24,524 bases of DNA from a virus, in IMG/VR virus record IMGVR_UViG_3300010885_015998, positions 1 through 24,524 of that record. One strand, 5' to 3'. Shown here in pieces: positions 1-7,440 of the stretch. The notes beneath the pieces are model-generated. The model saw only the letters and a list, made by a program, of their open reading frames with translations, was not told where the DNA came from and did not search any database. Every line of letters begins with the position of its first letter. Position 1 is the stretch's first letter. Position numbers and translations under genes: made by a program.

Positions 1-329
1 ATATCCCAGAAATTTACTACTGATAAATTTTCAGCAGAAATTGTAACTGTATTATCTAATGATTTACCATTTAAGTCAACTTCTAAAAATTGAAAAATAG
101 GGTTTTGGGCAGTAGCAATTTTTGTTACTTGGTATCTTTTTCCATCGTACTTAGTATACGAGTTATTTTTAATATAAGCTGTTTCTGTGCTTAAAAGATT
201 AATAAAAGGAATTAGCTCATAAGGATTAGAAGATACATTACTAGTTTCTTCTTCATCTTCTTCTACTTCTTTAGAAGTATTAAACTCTTTTACTAAATCA
301 TCTTCCATAACTTCTGTTGTCTTTTTCAT
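1..329 (-). CDS. Possible nested in-frame start (scaffold-like product) inside the protease gene
   Basis: An internal ATG at 329 (residue 290 of the protease frame) has an excellent ribosome site: AGGAG at 340-336 with a 6-base spacer. It is as good as the sites of the independent genes here. Translation would give a separate C-terminal product beginning MKKTTEVMEDDLVKEF, highly acidic at first, and running off the left edge. In lambda (C/Nu3) and some other phages, scaffold is made from an in-frame start inside the protease gene, which is the analogy used. Against it, the visible part after the acidic stretch looks beta-rich rather than like a helical scaffold. Inference only. Confidence 0.3.
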   Translation of the reverse strand, partial: MKKTTEVMEDDLVKEFNTSKEVEEDEEETSNVSSNPYELIPFINLLSTETAYIKNNSYTKYDGKRYQVTKIATAQNPIFQFLEVDLNGKSLDNTVTISAENLSVVNFWD

Positions 330-1196
330 TAGGCTCTCCTCTGTTTCAGAATATAAAGTAACTGAAGAATAATTTGGATTCCTACTAGCTGCTACTTCAC
401 TTGGTGACATTGGACGCTCATCATCGTCTTCTTCTATTTCTTGACATCCTGTAGAAGCAGAGGGCTGTACTAAGAATACTACTTCATGAGTATGCCCTTG
501 AGCTTGTTCCATCTTATAATTAGTTATCTTATGATAATGATCTTGTCCATGAGAAGCATAAGTAGTAACACCATTACCACTATCATCCATTTCTAAGGTA
601 TGATAATGGTTACTTACATTATTACTAATACCTATATAAATACGACTGGTTGATTTAGTTTCATCAGAAAGACTGACATCTCTTAAACTCTTTTTAAAAT
701 TATCGTAGTCTGCATTAGATTCAAAACTCTTTCTAACACTAAATAAACTTTCTTGATTACATGGTACACTAACTACACTAATCTCATGTAGCTCAACATC
801 TGTAATCATAGTGCTATCACTAGATCTATCATAACGACCATCTTTAACTTTAAATCCTACAGAAAAGCTCTTTAAGGCTCCATCCTCAATAAGAGTTTGT
901 ACTCCGTGTAGTTTTTCTGCAGCATCGCTAACATAAGCTTCAACAAAAATTCCTTTACGATCTACAGAAATTTTTTCTACACGACCAATAGGCTTACTAT
1001 GGTCATGCTGATATAGAAGAACAGGATTTTTACGATAATAGTCTACACCTTTAGCCCAAGCTTGTGCAGTTATAATATCACCAGCACGATCTTTATCGGT
1101 GGTATTAGCATAGCCTGCAATCTTTAGACCTTTCTTCTTACCTTTAGCAGATTTTTCAACTGTTAAAGGGCTATAAACATGAAATATTTTATCCAT
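1..1196 (-). CDS. Prohead protease, HK97/S78 (U35) family, 3' end outside window
   Basis: Serine protease that cleaves scaffold and capsid N-termini during prohead maturation. I translated the frame from ATG 1196 and it stays open to base 1 (about 398 codons), so the C-terminus is missing. Family signatures seen: GYANTTDKDRAGD (residues 28-40), catalytic His in LLYQHDHSKPIG (H64), catalytic Ser in KSFSVGF (S112), and ELHEISVVSVPCN (135-147), which holds the third active-site position. After the roughly 150-residue protease core comes a His-rich insert (197-237), then an acidic stretch (EVEEDEEE), then a beta-rich tail. The whole is much longer than a minimal prohead protease. AAGGA lies just before the ATG. 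It follows the portal gene after a 21-base gap, the usual portal-protease-capsid order. The core assignment is firm; the function of the extension is unknown. Confidence 0.93.
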   Translation of the reverse strand, partial: MDKIFHVYSPLTVEKSAKGKKKGLKIAGYANTTDKDRAGDIITAQAWAKGVDYYRKNPVLLYQHDHSKPIGRVEKISVDRKGIFVEAYVSDAAEKLHGVQTLIEDGALKSFSVGFKVKDGRYDRSSDSTMITDVELHEISVVSVPCNQESLFSVRKSFESNADYDNFKKSLRDVSLSDETKSTSRIYIGISNNVSNHYHTLEMDDSGNGVTTYASHGQDHYHKITNYKMEQAQGHTHEVVFLVQPSASTGCQEIEEDDDERPMSPSEVAASRNPNYSSVTLYSETEESLMKKTTEVMEDDLVKEFNTSKEVEEDEEETSNVSSNPYELIPFINLLSTETAYIKNNSYTKYDGKRYQVTKIATAQNPIFQFLEVDLNGKSLDNTVTISAENLSVVNFWD

Positions 1197-1217
1197 TATT
1201 TTTTTCCTTTATTACCG

Positions 1218-2501
1218 TTATAGCATTTCAATAATACTATTTTCAGAATCATTAGAAGGCTGTAAACTTGGGTTGGTATCTGAAGGTCTTCCACCTTGAG
1301 AAGAATCTACCGCACTACCTGCTATATTCTGTGGTACTCTAATTTGATGGCTTAATCCATCATCTAAGGGATTATATCTTAGCCCCCCTCTAGCTTCATT
1401 AGGGGTTAATATTCCTGCATTAACTAATGTAGAATAATAAATAGCTCTTGTACGTTCGTCTGACCTTAAGCAGGATACTTCATTAATATCAGGTCTAATG
1501 ACCATATCAGGGCCAAAGAAATTAGCAAAAGCACTACAAAACTGAGTTAATATAGGCATAACAGTATGAGTGTAAAATAGTACTTGATTAGCGCTTATAT
1601 TAGCGTTATTACCACTTTTTAACAGTACATAGGGAACTCCTAGTGCTTTAGCAATATCTTGTTGAACACGTTCTACAGAAGCTTCAAAATCAAGCTCAGA
1701 AAACTTAACCTGACCGAAAGGACTTATTTGTAAGCCACCATCTAATATAGCAGGAGATCTTGCTCCTCCAAATATAGTAGAATAGTTTTGTCTCCATTGC
1801 TCTAAAACACGTTCTTTAACTTTAGGACTTAATACTGATTCTGTTGTTAATACAATACCAGGAACGCCATTATTTTTAAAGAACTGACGTTGAAAATTGA
1901 TTAAATAATAGTAGAGTTCTATCAAACGTTTAATTGATTTAAGTTTAGGAGCACCTCTATATATACTACTATCATTATCAGCTTTAATATGAATAATCTC
2001 GTCTGATTCAAACCTAAGATGGGTATCTTGACGAGTTGTTTGTCTATTATAATTATATACAGAAGATTGACTAATATTTCTAATTAAGAAGTTATAATGA
2101 TTAATAAAAGTTTTTCTATCAGGAATTATCTCCATATCGTTAGCTGGTAATAAATATAAATTAGTCTTATCATAATAAAAAAATGCATTACCATCTAATA
2201 AATAATCTAGAAAAGCTCTTCTAAAAAACTTTACTCTATCTTCAAAAGGATTAGGTGCTCTATTTAAAAGTTTATCTACTTTTTTAACAGCTCCGCCACC
2301 TTCAACAATTATAGGAACTTCAACTAGTCCGCTAATAATTAATTCTACTGCCCTATTTACAACTTCAACTTCTCTATAAGCTTGCTTATAGTCTGCAATT
2401 ACTTCAGGACTTACATAAGGTTGTGCAGCTGCAAGAGATGGTTGAGCAGGGTTAAGTTTTTCTGCAACCCATTGTCTCCATGCTGGAATTTCTCTAGCCA
2501 T
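1218..2501 (-). CDS. Portal protein, HK97 family
   Basis: Forms the dodecameric ring at the special vertex through which DNA enters and leaves, and to which the neck attaches. It is 427 aa, normal for HK97-type portals. Recognisable features are the N-terminal VVNRAVELIISGLVEVP helix/strand (48-63), LLNRAPNPF (78-86), LLDGNAFFYYD (101-111), and the C-terminal core with ALGVPYVLLKSGNNANIS, the stretch usually found near the tunnel region of this family. The start at 2501 is supported by GGGAGAAG directly upstream. It overlaps the HNH gene by 8 bases, so the two are probably translationally coupled. It is followed by the protease gene. Confidence 0.95.
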   Translation of the reverse strand: MAREIPAWRQWVAEKLNPAQPSLAAAQPYVSPEVIADYKQAYREVEVVNRAVELIISGLVEVPIIVEGGGAVKKVDKLLNRAPNPFEDRVKFFRRAFLDYLLDGNAFFYYDKTNLYLLPANDMEIIPDRKTFINHYNFLIRNISQSSVYNYNRQTTRQDTHLRFESDEIIHIKADNDSSIYRGAPKLKSIKRLIELYYYLINFQRQFFKNNGVPGIVLTTESVLSPKVKERVLEQWRQNYSTIFGGARSPAILDGGLQISPFGQVKFSELDFEASVERVQQDIAKALGVPYVLLKSGNNANISANQVLFYTHTVMPILTQFCSAFANFFGPDMVIRPDINEVSCLRSDERTRAIYYSTLVNAGILTPNEARGGLRYNPLDDGLSHQIRVPQNIAGSAVDSSQGGRPSDTNPSLQPSNDSENSIIEML

Positions 2502-2868
2502 TCTTCTCCCTTTGTAGCTCTAACCATTTAATAATTTTTGGTGACATATGATTACTATACCTTTGACCGTAGATATTATGCAATCTTTCATGATGAGTTT
2601 TACAGAGAGTATACAAATTATCATTACTCAATCTATCAATCTCATCGTCATAAAATTTAACTCGTATTTCTTTTATAGCATCTACAGAATTAACTTCGGT
2701 AATTTTATTCTTAACGCACCAAGATTCAAATAATTGTGAAATAGAATACATATGATGAAGTTCTAATCTATCTGTACACTTACAAACATAGCACTCATCT
2801 CGTAGTTTATAATCTTTTTTAATATAATCCCTGATATATTTAATAGGGATTCTTCTCAAATTACTCAT
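2494..2868 (-). CDS. HNH endonuclease
   Basis: A 124-aa HNH nuclease. A zinc site is visible as CYVC (27-30) paired with CKTH (89-92). The HNH core is LELHHMYS (H38/H39), an Asn in SNDN (82-84), and the following THHERLH (91-97). It sits between terminase and portal. In several HK97-like phages an HNH protein encoded beside TerL is needed for terminase cleavage and packaging, and this position suggests that role rather than a free-standing homing endonuclease. A selfish HNH inserted between genes cannot be excluded from sequence alone. The start has only a weak ribosome site in the 74-base gap after TerL, but the end overlaps the portal start, which argues that the gene is integrated in the operon. 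Confidence 0.88.
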   Translation of the reverse strand: MSNLRRIPIKYIRDYIKKDYKLRDECYVCKCTDRLELHHMYSISQLFESWCVKNKITEVNSVDAIKEIRVKFYDDEIDRLSNDNLYTLCKTHHERLHNIYGQRYSNHMSPKIIKWLELQREKNG

Positions 2869-2942
2869 TTAAATAACTTTAACAAAAGCAGTGTTCAGTG
2901 TCCAATATTTAATTTTAATAAGGCGTAAAAGGACAACTAAAA

Positions 2943-4220
2943 TTATGATGTGCTACCATAAATAGAAGCAGATTTCTTAACATAAGTATATACAGCATAC
3001 CTTACAGCGTCTGAAGCATGTGAGTTATCATCATGAATTGTTGTTGGTTTATCAGTGTTGGGATTCCACTTATAGTTTGAAAGAGCCATAAAAGCTTGAA
3101 AACCTGTTTCACTATCAAATATAAGCTTATCATGGTCAATTAGGGCGCATAAAAAGTTTATACCATCATTTACAGATTTAATTGCGTTCTCACAATAGAT
3201 ATCATAATCACCAGCAAAATCAGCTCGTAACTGTTGTGCGGCAGAATCAATATAAATCATATCAATACCCCACTGCTCTTCTAATTTTTTAATATTATCT
3301 GCAAGTTCAGAAGTTGTTATTTCACCAGAAATATATTCATCAATTACATAGTATTTATCACCATCAGTAGCTATAACAATAAAAGCATTTTTATCTCTAT
3401 AACCAACGTCAAACCCGCCTATAATTTCATAACGATTTAAATTAGCTTTAACATGACTTAAATCTTTAAGGTGCTTATCAGCATTTAAATTATAAACCTG
3501 CATCTCAGTAGTAGTCCAATCACACTCATATTCTTGAGCAAAGAGTTTATGAGAAGTAGAACGTCTAGCTTCTTCTATATCTTTCATATTAAGTAACGGG
3601 TTAGCCCTCCAAGTGTATAAAGCACTACCCCATTCTTCGTAATCCTCGGTTTGTCCTCTTAGATAATAATCATGTAGATAGTTAGCCTTACCACGAGGCG
3701 TAGAAATAAATAGTGCACGCGAATCAGGATATGTAGAGAGAGCAGGACGAAGATCGCGAGTAAAATATTCATCATCAGGAATAATTGCAGCTTCGTCTAC
3801 AATTATAAGATGAGCAGCTCGTCCTACTAGAGAATCTCTATTATTTGCTGAAAGAAGCCTAAAAGTAGAACCATTTATAAGCTTAACAATTTTATCTTTT
3901 TGATTAAAACGGTCTACCTCAAGTTGTAGATTACGAATCATATCAGTTACATAATCCCAAATAATAGAGGATAGCGTAAAATTAGGAGCTATAACCATAA
4001 CCTGTGTTCCAGGTTCAAGAAGTTTAGCAAGTGCTAATATACCGGCGGCAAGGGACTTGCCTGTACGTCGGGCTGATATATGAGTCCAGAAACGATAATT
4101 TTCTAAACCATCTACCATTCCCCATTGACTTTCATTAAATTTAAGACCTTTACTTTGTCCAACAATAATCTTATCGAGTAACTTCTCGACAGGAACTTTA
4201 AAAAATTTTTCTTTAGTCAT
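2943..4220 (-). CDS. terL: Terminase large subunit
   Basis: ATP-driven motor and nuclease that packages phage DNA into proheads. 425 aa, typical length. ATPase domain: Walker A SARRTGKS (49-56), Walker B LIIVDEA (138-144), coupling motif FISTP (171-175). RNase-H-like nuclease domain: GGFDVGYRDKNAF (268-280, acidic D271), MIYIDSAAQQLRAD (321-334, D325), and HASDAVRYAVYTYV (401-414, D404), giving the three metal-binding acidic residues. AAGG precedes the start. The preceding small membrane gene stops 1 base upstream. No recognisable small terminase subunit sits beside it, which is the normal location. Confidence 0.97.
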   Translation of the reverse strand: MTKEKFFKVPVEKLLDKIIVGQSKGLKFNESQWGMVDGLENYRFWTHISARRTGKSLAAGILALAKLLEPGTQVMVIAPNFTLSSIIWDYVTDMIRNLQLEVDRFNQKDKIVKLINGSTFRLLSANNRDSLVGRAAHLIIVDEAAIIPDDEYFTRDLRPALSTYPDSRALFISTPRGKANYLHDYYLRGQTEDYEEWGSALYTWRANPLLNMKDIEEARRSTSHKLFAQEYECDWTTTEMQVYNLNADKHLKDLSHVKANLNRYEIIGGFDVGYRDKNAFIVIATDGDKYYVIDEYISGEITTSELADNIKKLEEQWGIDMIYIDSAAQQLRADFAGDYDIYCENAIKSVNDGINFLCALIDHDKLIFDSETGFQAFMALSNYKWNPNTDKPTTIHDDNSHASDAVRYAVYTYVKKSASIYGSTS

Positions 4221-4221
4221 T

Positions 4222-4509
4222 CTATACCTTAATAAATTTTAATAGTGAAAGAACAAGAGCTACAGCTCCACCAGTTGCAGAACCTACCCAAATTAATGTT
4301 CGCAAACTAACTCGACCTGTTATAGCCATTTCTCTTAAGTCTTTCACTTCACGTTGCATTATATCTAAACGTAAATCCATCTTCTCAAGTGTCTTGAGCA
4401 GTTGAGTATATCTTTCTTCACATACAGCTTCATGTGTAGATATATCTAGTCTCAATTTTTGAGTTCTTTCGTGTAATGTATCTACACTAGATTCAATGTC
4501 CATAACCAT
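4222..4509 (-). CDS. Small coiled-coil protein with C-terminal transmembrane segment (holin-like size)
   Basis: 95 aa from the first ATG. I prefer the second ATG at 4503 (93 aa), because AGGA lies 8 bases before it but almost touches the first. Residues 8-62 are charged with regular hydrophobic spacing (LLKTLEKMDLRLDIM), consistent with a coiled coil. Residues 72-93 (LIWVGSATGGAVALVLSLL and following) form one clear membrane segment ending in KFIKV. That is a tail-anchored layout with the coil probably in the cytoplasm. Its ribosome site overlaps the stop of the outer-membrane-type gene upstream, so the two are coupled. It could be a holin or antiholin-like lysis protein, or an inner-membrane partner of the upstream gene. 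No family was recognised with certainty. Confidence 0.7.
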   Translation of the reverse strand: MVMDIESSVDTLHERTQKLRLDISTHEAVCEERYTQLLKTLEKMDLRLDIMQREVKDLREMAITGRVSLRTLIWVGSATGGAVALVLSLLKFIKV

Positions 4510-4513
4510 CTTC

Positions 4514-6532
4514 CTAGAAATTAATTTTTAACCCAACCATACCGATAGCTGCGGTATAATTTTTACTTTTATCAAAACCAGTAGTTAAGTCAATAGAAAC
4601 ATTAGAAAATAGTTCTTTTTTAACAGAAATACGAACTTGCCCTACAGTAGCAAAATCTTTAGACTGAGTTATTCTTGTTTCAACTCCTAGCCAATCAATA
4701 TCATATCTAATACCAGCATAAGGTCTAGCTTCAAACATACTAGATTTTTCTGGTAGAGTAGATAGAAGAGATGATCCTGATTCAATAGCAGAGTCAACTT
4801 TTGCTTCATTCAATACTACACCGACTAGAGGTCTTAACCCAAATATTTCTTTACCGGAATAAAAGGTAATATCAGCATAATAGTTTTTAACTTTTACTTT
4901 ACTGCTATTAGATAGAGCAAAGATTGGTAGAGAAATAGTTGTAGAATATTCGGTTACTCCAAAACCAAGAGAAGTCTTAGTCCATATATAATTTTGTTTA
5001 TTTAGTGCATATGCTGTAGCTCCATAGTTATCAGAGCTAAAAGTAGTATTTAAATAATCATGACTATTACCTTTATTAAGAGTTCCAGCTATACCTAGAG
5101 TAGTATTCTCAAATGACTTTTGAACACCAAAAGCTATAGAGCTAGTACGCACACTACCAGTAGTTTTTGTGTATCCTAAAGAAGGAGTAGCCCAAGCACC
5201 ATCTTTAGTAGCTAGAGTGTCTACTAAAAATGGATTAAAACTACGAATTGCTATAGCATCTTTTAAACCAGTAGCTGATACTGAAGCTTTTTGGTTAGAC
5301 GAAGCTGTTTGAATAATTTTATCAGTAACAGTTGTAGTTATTACTTCATTAGTAGTTGTAGATATAGGAGTAGCTATATTAGTAGTTGAAGTTGTTACTA
5401 CAGGAGTACCTTCTGTAGAGTCTGTAGAATTATCACTATAAGTAGTAATAGTTACAGGAATAGTTGTAGTTGTTGTTATCTTAGGAATAGTAGTAGTTAC
5501 TACTGAGGTAATTGGTGTTGTTTTTACTGTAATAGTTGTTCTAGGGGTTTCACCAACAACAGTTGTTGTTCTTATTACATCAATGGTTTTATTATTCTTG
5601 ATAGCAGTATCACGAGCAGTTGCAGTGTAGGTAGTTATTCCATTTGTTACTGTATTTGTAGTAACCGTAGTACCTCTTGTTGATGTTGAGCTTGTAGTAG
5701 AAGTTCCATCAGAGGTAGAAGAAGTTACTTTTGAAGTACCAGGAGCAGTTGATACAACTGTCTTTGGTGGAGGTGCGCCCCCATTAGACGCAGCCGCACC
5801 GTTACCATTAGCACTAATTGTACCACCAACAGTACCAGCAACGATGCCTTTAATAATGTCATCAAGAGCAGTTACATTCTGCTGTTGTGCAGTAGTACCA
5901 GATACATTGAAACGAGAAGCATCAAGCCAGTTAGTATCAGCAACAGTAACAATAGTACCAGTTACCCCTTGTCCAAGATTACCAGCACGGCCAATCCAGC
6001 TCATACCAGATACAGCACCGTTAGAATCAGAAATAAGTGGAATACCTTGACTGTTTGTAATAACAGCAACAGCCGCATAGTTAACAGTGATACCAGCAGT
6101 CATATACTTTGTATTGACATTGCTTTCAATATTAGCTGCATATGCGTTGTTAGTTCCAATGGTAGTTGTACCACCACCAAGAGCAGTAATAAGTGCAGCA
6201 ACAGAATTGTTTCTTGACTGGCAGCAACCAGGATTTTCAGTTACGAAATAAACGAATCCACCATTGGTTACATATGTTTGATAAGTAGTTTGCTCTGTAG
6301 TTGTAAGAGCCGCAGAATATCTTAGGTCCCATACCTGCTGATATGTGCCTTTAGTTGTTGGAATAGATGCTAAATTGGTAGTTACAGTTACAGTATGACC
6401 AGCTGCTTCTAAACGACTCTTGACATTATTGGTAACTTGATCGTATTGTGCATCAATAACAAGTACGTTATCAGCAAAAGATAAAGATGTAAACGCGAAT
6501 AAAGCGATTATAGCCGCTAGAATATTTTTCAT
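4514..6532 (-). CDS. Secreted surface protein with autotransporter-like layout (signal peptide, passenger, Thr-rich linker, C-terminal beta-barrel)
   Basis: 672 aa. Residues 1-20 are a classical signal peptide (MKN, a hydrophobic run, cleavage after SFA). Residues 21-240 look like a Rossmann-type alpha/beta domain: NVLVIDAQYDQVTNNVKSRL, then QQVWDLR (66-71), GGFVYFVTENPGCC (91-104). This resembles glutamine-amidotransferase-like or DUF4350-like folds of bacterial surface proteins, with no obvious catalytic triad. A Gly/Ala/Pro stretch (241-257) leads to a linker extremely rich in Thr and Ser (258-410). Residues 420-672 show alternating polar/hydrophobic strands and end GMVGLKINF, with hydrophobics at -1, -3, -5, -7 and a terminal Phe, matching the outer-membrane beta-barrel signal. 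AGGAG precedes the start. It is unusual among phage late genes. I infer insertion into the host outer membrane, perhaps for surface masking or superinfection exclusion. A virion role is less likely given the signal peptide. Confidence 0.8.
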   Translation of the reverse strand: MKNILAAIIALFAFTSLSFADNVLVIDAQYDQVTNNVKSRLEAAGHTVTVTTNLASIPTTKGTYQQVWDLRYSAALTTTEQTTYQTYVTNGGFVYFVTENPGCCQSRNNSVAALITALGGGTTTIGTNNAYAANIESNVNTKYMTAGITVNYAAVAVITNSQGIPLISDSNGAVSGMSWIGRAGNLGQGVTGTIVTVADTNWLDASRFNVSGTTAQQQNVTALDDIIKGIVAGTVGGTISANGNGAAASNGGAPPPKTVVSTAPGTSKVTSSTSDGTSTTSSTSTRGTTVTTNTVTNGITTYTATARDTAIKNNKTIDVIRTTTVVGETPRTTITVKTTPITSVVTTTIPKITTTTTIPVTITTYSDNSTDSTEGTPVVTTSTTNIATPISTTTNEVITTTVTDKIIQTASSNQKASVSATGLKDAIAIRSFNPFLVDTLATKDGAWATPSLGYTKTTGSVRTSSIAFGVQKSFENTTLGIAGTLNKGNSHDYLNTTFSSDNYGATAYALNKQNYIWTKTSLGFGVTEYSTTISLPIFALSNSSKVKVKNYYADITFYSGKEIFGLRPLVGVVLNEAKVDSAIESGSSLLSTLPEKSSMFEARPYAGIRYDIDWLGVETRITQSKDFATVGQVRISVKKELFSNVSIDLTTGFDKSKNYTAAIGMVGLKINF

Positions 6533-6549
6533 ATTTTTAGTCTCCTATA

Positions 6550-6849
6550 TTATTTAACTTTTGTATCAACAAAAATAGGAGAACCTTTACCTTCTCCCTT
6601 CTTAGAAGCACCTGCTTCTGCTTGTGCAGCGCGTTTTCTTTTTACAAAGTTTGCTATACCATTTTTTCCTAATTTACTTGCTTTTTCACGAGATAAACAG
6701 GCAGCATATGGGTCTCCAGGTTTTCCCTCACCGCATTTACCTATACGTTTTCCAGTAGAATCATAGCGATCCCATCCACCGCCACCTATACCTCCAGTTT
6801 TACCTGTACCAAACCAAGCCTGAAGTCCTCCACGGGGTTTTTTTGCCAT
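6550..6849 (-). CDS. Small basic Gly/Lys-rich protein, conserved viral family of unknown function
   Basis: 99 aa. After MAKKPRGGLQAWFGTGKTGG and a glycine run comes WDRYDSTGKRIGKCG, then PYAACLSREKASKLGKNG and a basic helix (FVKRKRAAQAEAG). The 'W-x-[x]-Y/D-S-x-G-K' start, paired Cys residues and Lys-rich tail resemble small proteins of large viruses and marine phages that I recall being filed under DUF5872. That link is from memory and uncertain. Basic composition suggests DNA or capsid-interior binding (inference). The start codon shares a base with the stop of the preceding gene (TAATG), so the genes are coupled, and AGAGGA lies upstream. It is the last of five small basic genes and is followed by the outer-membrane-type gene. 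Confidence 0.78.
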   Translation of the reverse strand: MAKKPRGGLQAWFGTGKTGGIGGGGWDRYDSTGKRIGKCGEGKPGDPYAACLSREKASKLGKNGIANFVKRKRAAQAEAGASKKGEGKGSPIFVDTKVK

Positions 6850-7085
6850 TAGTATTTCCTCTTCGGATTAGGAATCACTGAATTTTTAAATGGGGTTTTT
6901 GCAGATGCCCATTGATCATAACTCATCCAGTCTTGTCTAGGATCACTAGGACGAGTAACCATTCGTCCTAGTGGAGTATAAAATTCAACTAGTGGTTGTT
7001 TAGAACTACTATGAATATCTGAACTCATTGCTTCCCAGAGAGCATCACTATTAGCTCTTTTAGGTTTGAAACGCATTCTAGCCAT
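6849..7085 (-). CDS. Small hypothetical protein, basic ends
   Basis: 78 aa, not recognised. The N-terminus (MARMRFKPKRANSD) and C-terminus (NPKRKY) are basic. The middle holds LVEFYTPLGRMVTRP and DWMSYDQWASAKTPF, giving aromatic-rich strands that suggest a small folded domain. There is no signal peptide or membrane segment. Both ends overlap neighbours by one base (TAATG junctions at 7085 and 6849), so its translation is tied to the flanking small basic genes. It probably belongs to the same functional group, possibly a minor virion or DNA-associated protein (inference). Confidence 0.7.
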   Translation of the reverse strand: MARMRFKPKRANSDALWEAMSSDIHSSSKQPLVEFYTPLGRMVTRPSDPRQDWMSYDQWASAKTPFKNSVIPNPKRKY

Positions 7086-7294
7086 TAGCTTTTCTTACGA
7101 GCCTTTATGCCTTTATACATTGCAGCTGCTGCAACAGCCGCCCCAGCTTCTTTACTTCCATATTGCTTAGCTGCTGTAGCAGCAACCTTCTCGAAGTTTT
7201 TACCCTTTTTACCGATATCTTTACCACCTACTGCTTTCTTAGCAATAGTTGATTTTTCCTTATTAGTAAGCCCAGCGGAAGGTTTTTTAGTCAT
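7085..7294 (-). CDS. Small Lys/Ala-rich basic protein
   Basis: 69 aa. Sequence features are KKPSAGLTNKEKSTIAKKA, then GGKDIGKKGKNFEKVAATAA and YGSKEAGAAVAAAAMYKGIKARKKS. It is strongly basic with Ala-rich helices. I have the impression that similar 'KKPSAGLTKKEKS ... GKKGK.F' proteins occur in marine phages and environmental viral contigs, but I know no function. It could be a small nucleoid-like or capsid-interior DNA-binding protein (inference). AAGGAAAG 7 bases before the start is supplied by the last codons of the upstream 46-aa gene. Confidence 0.75.
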   Translation of the reverse strand: MTKKPSAGLTNKEKSTIAKKAVGGKDIGKKGKNFEKVAATAAKQYGSKEAGAAVAAAAMYKGIKARKKS

Positions 7295-7298
7295 AATC

Positions 7299-7439
7299 TT
7301 ACTTTCCTTTTTTAGCTGCGATTGCTTTCTGTAGACCTGCTGGTAGCTTCTTTTGTGCAGCAGTCATACCACCTGTAGAAGCTGGTGAAGTCATTTTTGG
7401 ATCTTTTGCTTTTGAAGCCTTTGCTTTCATCTTAGCCAT
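7299..7439 (-). CDS. 46-aa Lys/Ala-rich basic protein
   Basis: Short frame read by hand: ATG at 7439, TAA at 7301-7299. The product starts MAKMKAKASKAKDPKMTSPA and ends LQKAIAAKKGK, with 13 Lys in 46 residues. It is supported as a real gene by an AAGGAAG ribosome site overlapping the end of the 55-aa gene, a start 1 base after that gene's stop, and a 4-base gap to the next gene. Its last codons (AAA AAA GGA AAG) form the ribosome site of the 69-aa gene. No family recognised; likely nucleic-acid or capsid associated by composition (inference). Confidence 0.65.
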   Translation of the reverse strand: MAKMKAKASKAKDPKMTSPASTGGMTAAQKKLPAGLQKAIAAKKGK

Positions 7440-7440
7440 A

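Noticed and set aside
2548-2733. Plus-strand 61-aa frame opposite the HNH gene
   Set aside because: Antisense shadow; the HNH motifs on the minus strand decide the coding frame.
2869-2942. Possible promoter in the 74-base gap between TerL and HNH (TTGGAC, 17 bases, TTAAAG)
   Set aside because: Each hexamer matches the consensus poorly and the region is AT-rich, so chance is the better explanation. No hairpin terminator was seen there either.
5844-6217. Two overlapping plus-strand frames opposite the secreted surface protein
   Set aside because: Opposite strand to a well-supported gene, Ser/Thr/Asn-rich shadow sequence, no ribosome site.
7107-7334. Plus-strand hydrophobic 75-aa frame that could be read as a membrane protein
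   Set aside because: It is the complement of Lys/Ala-rich codons of the 69-aa gene and runs across a gene junction; no ribosome site.
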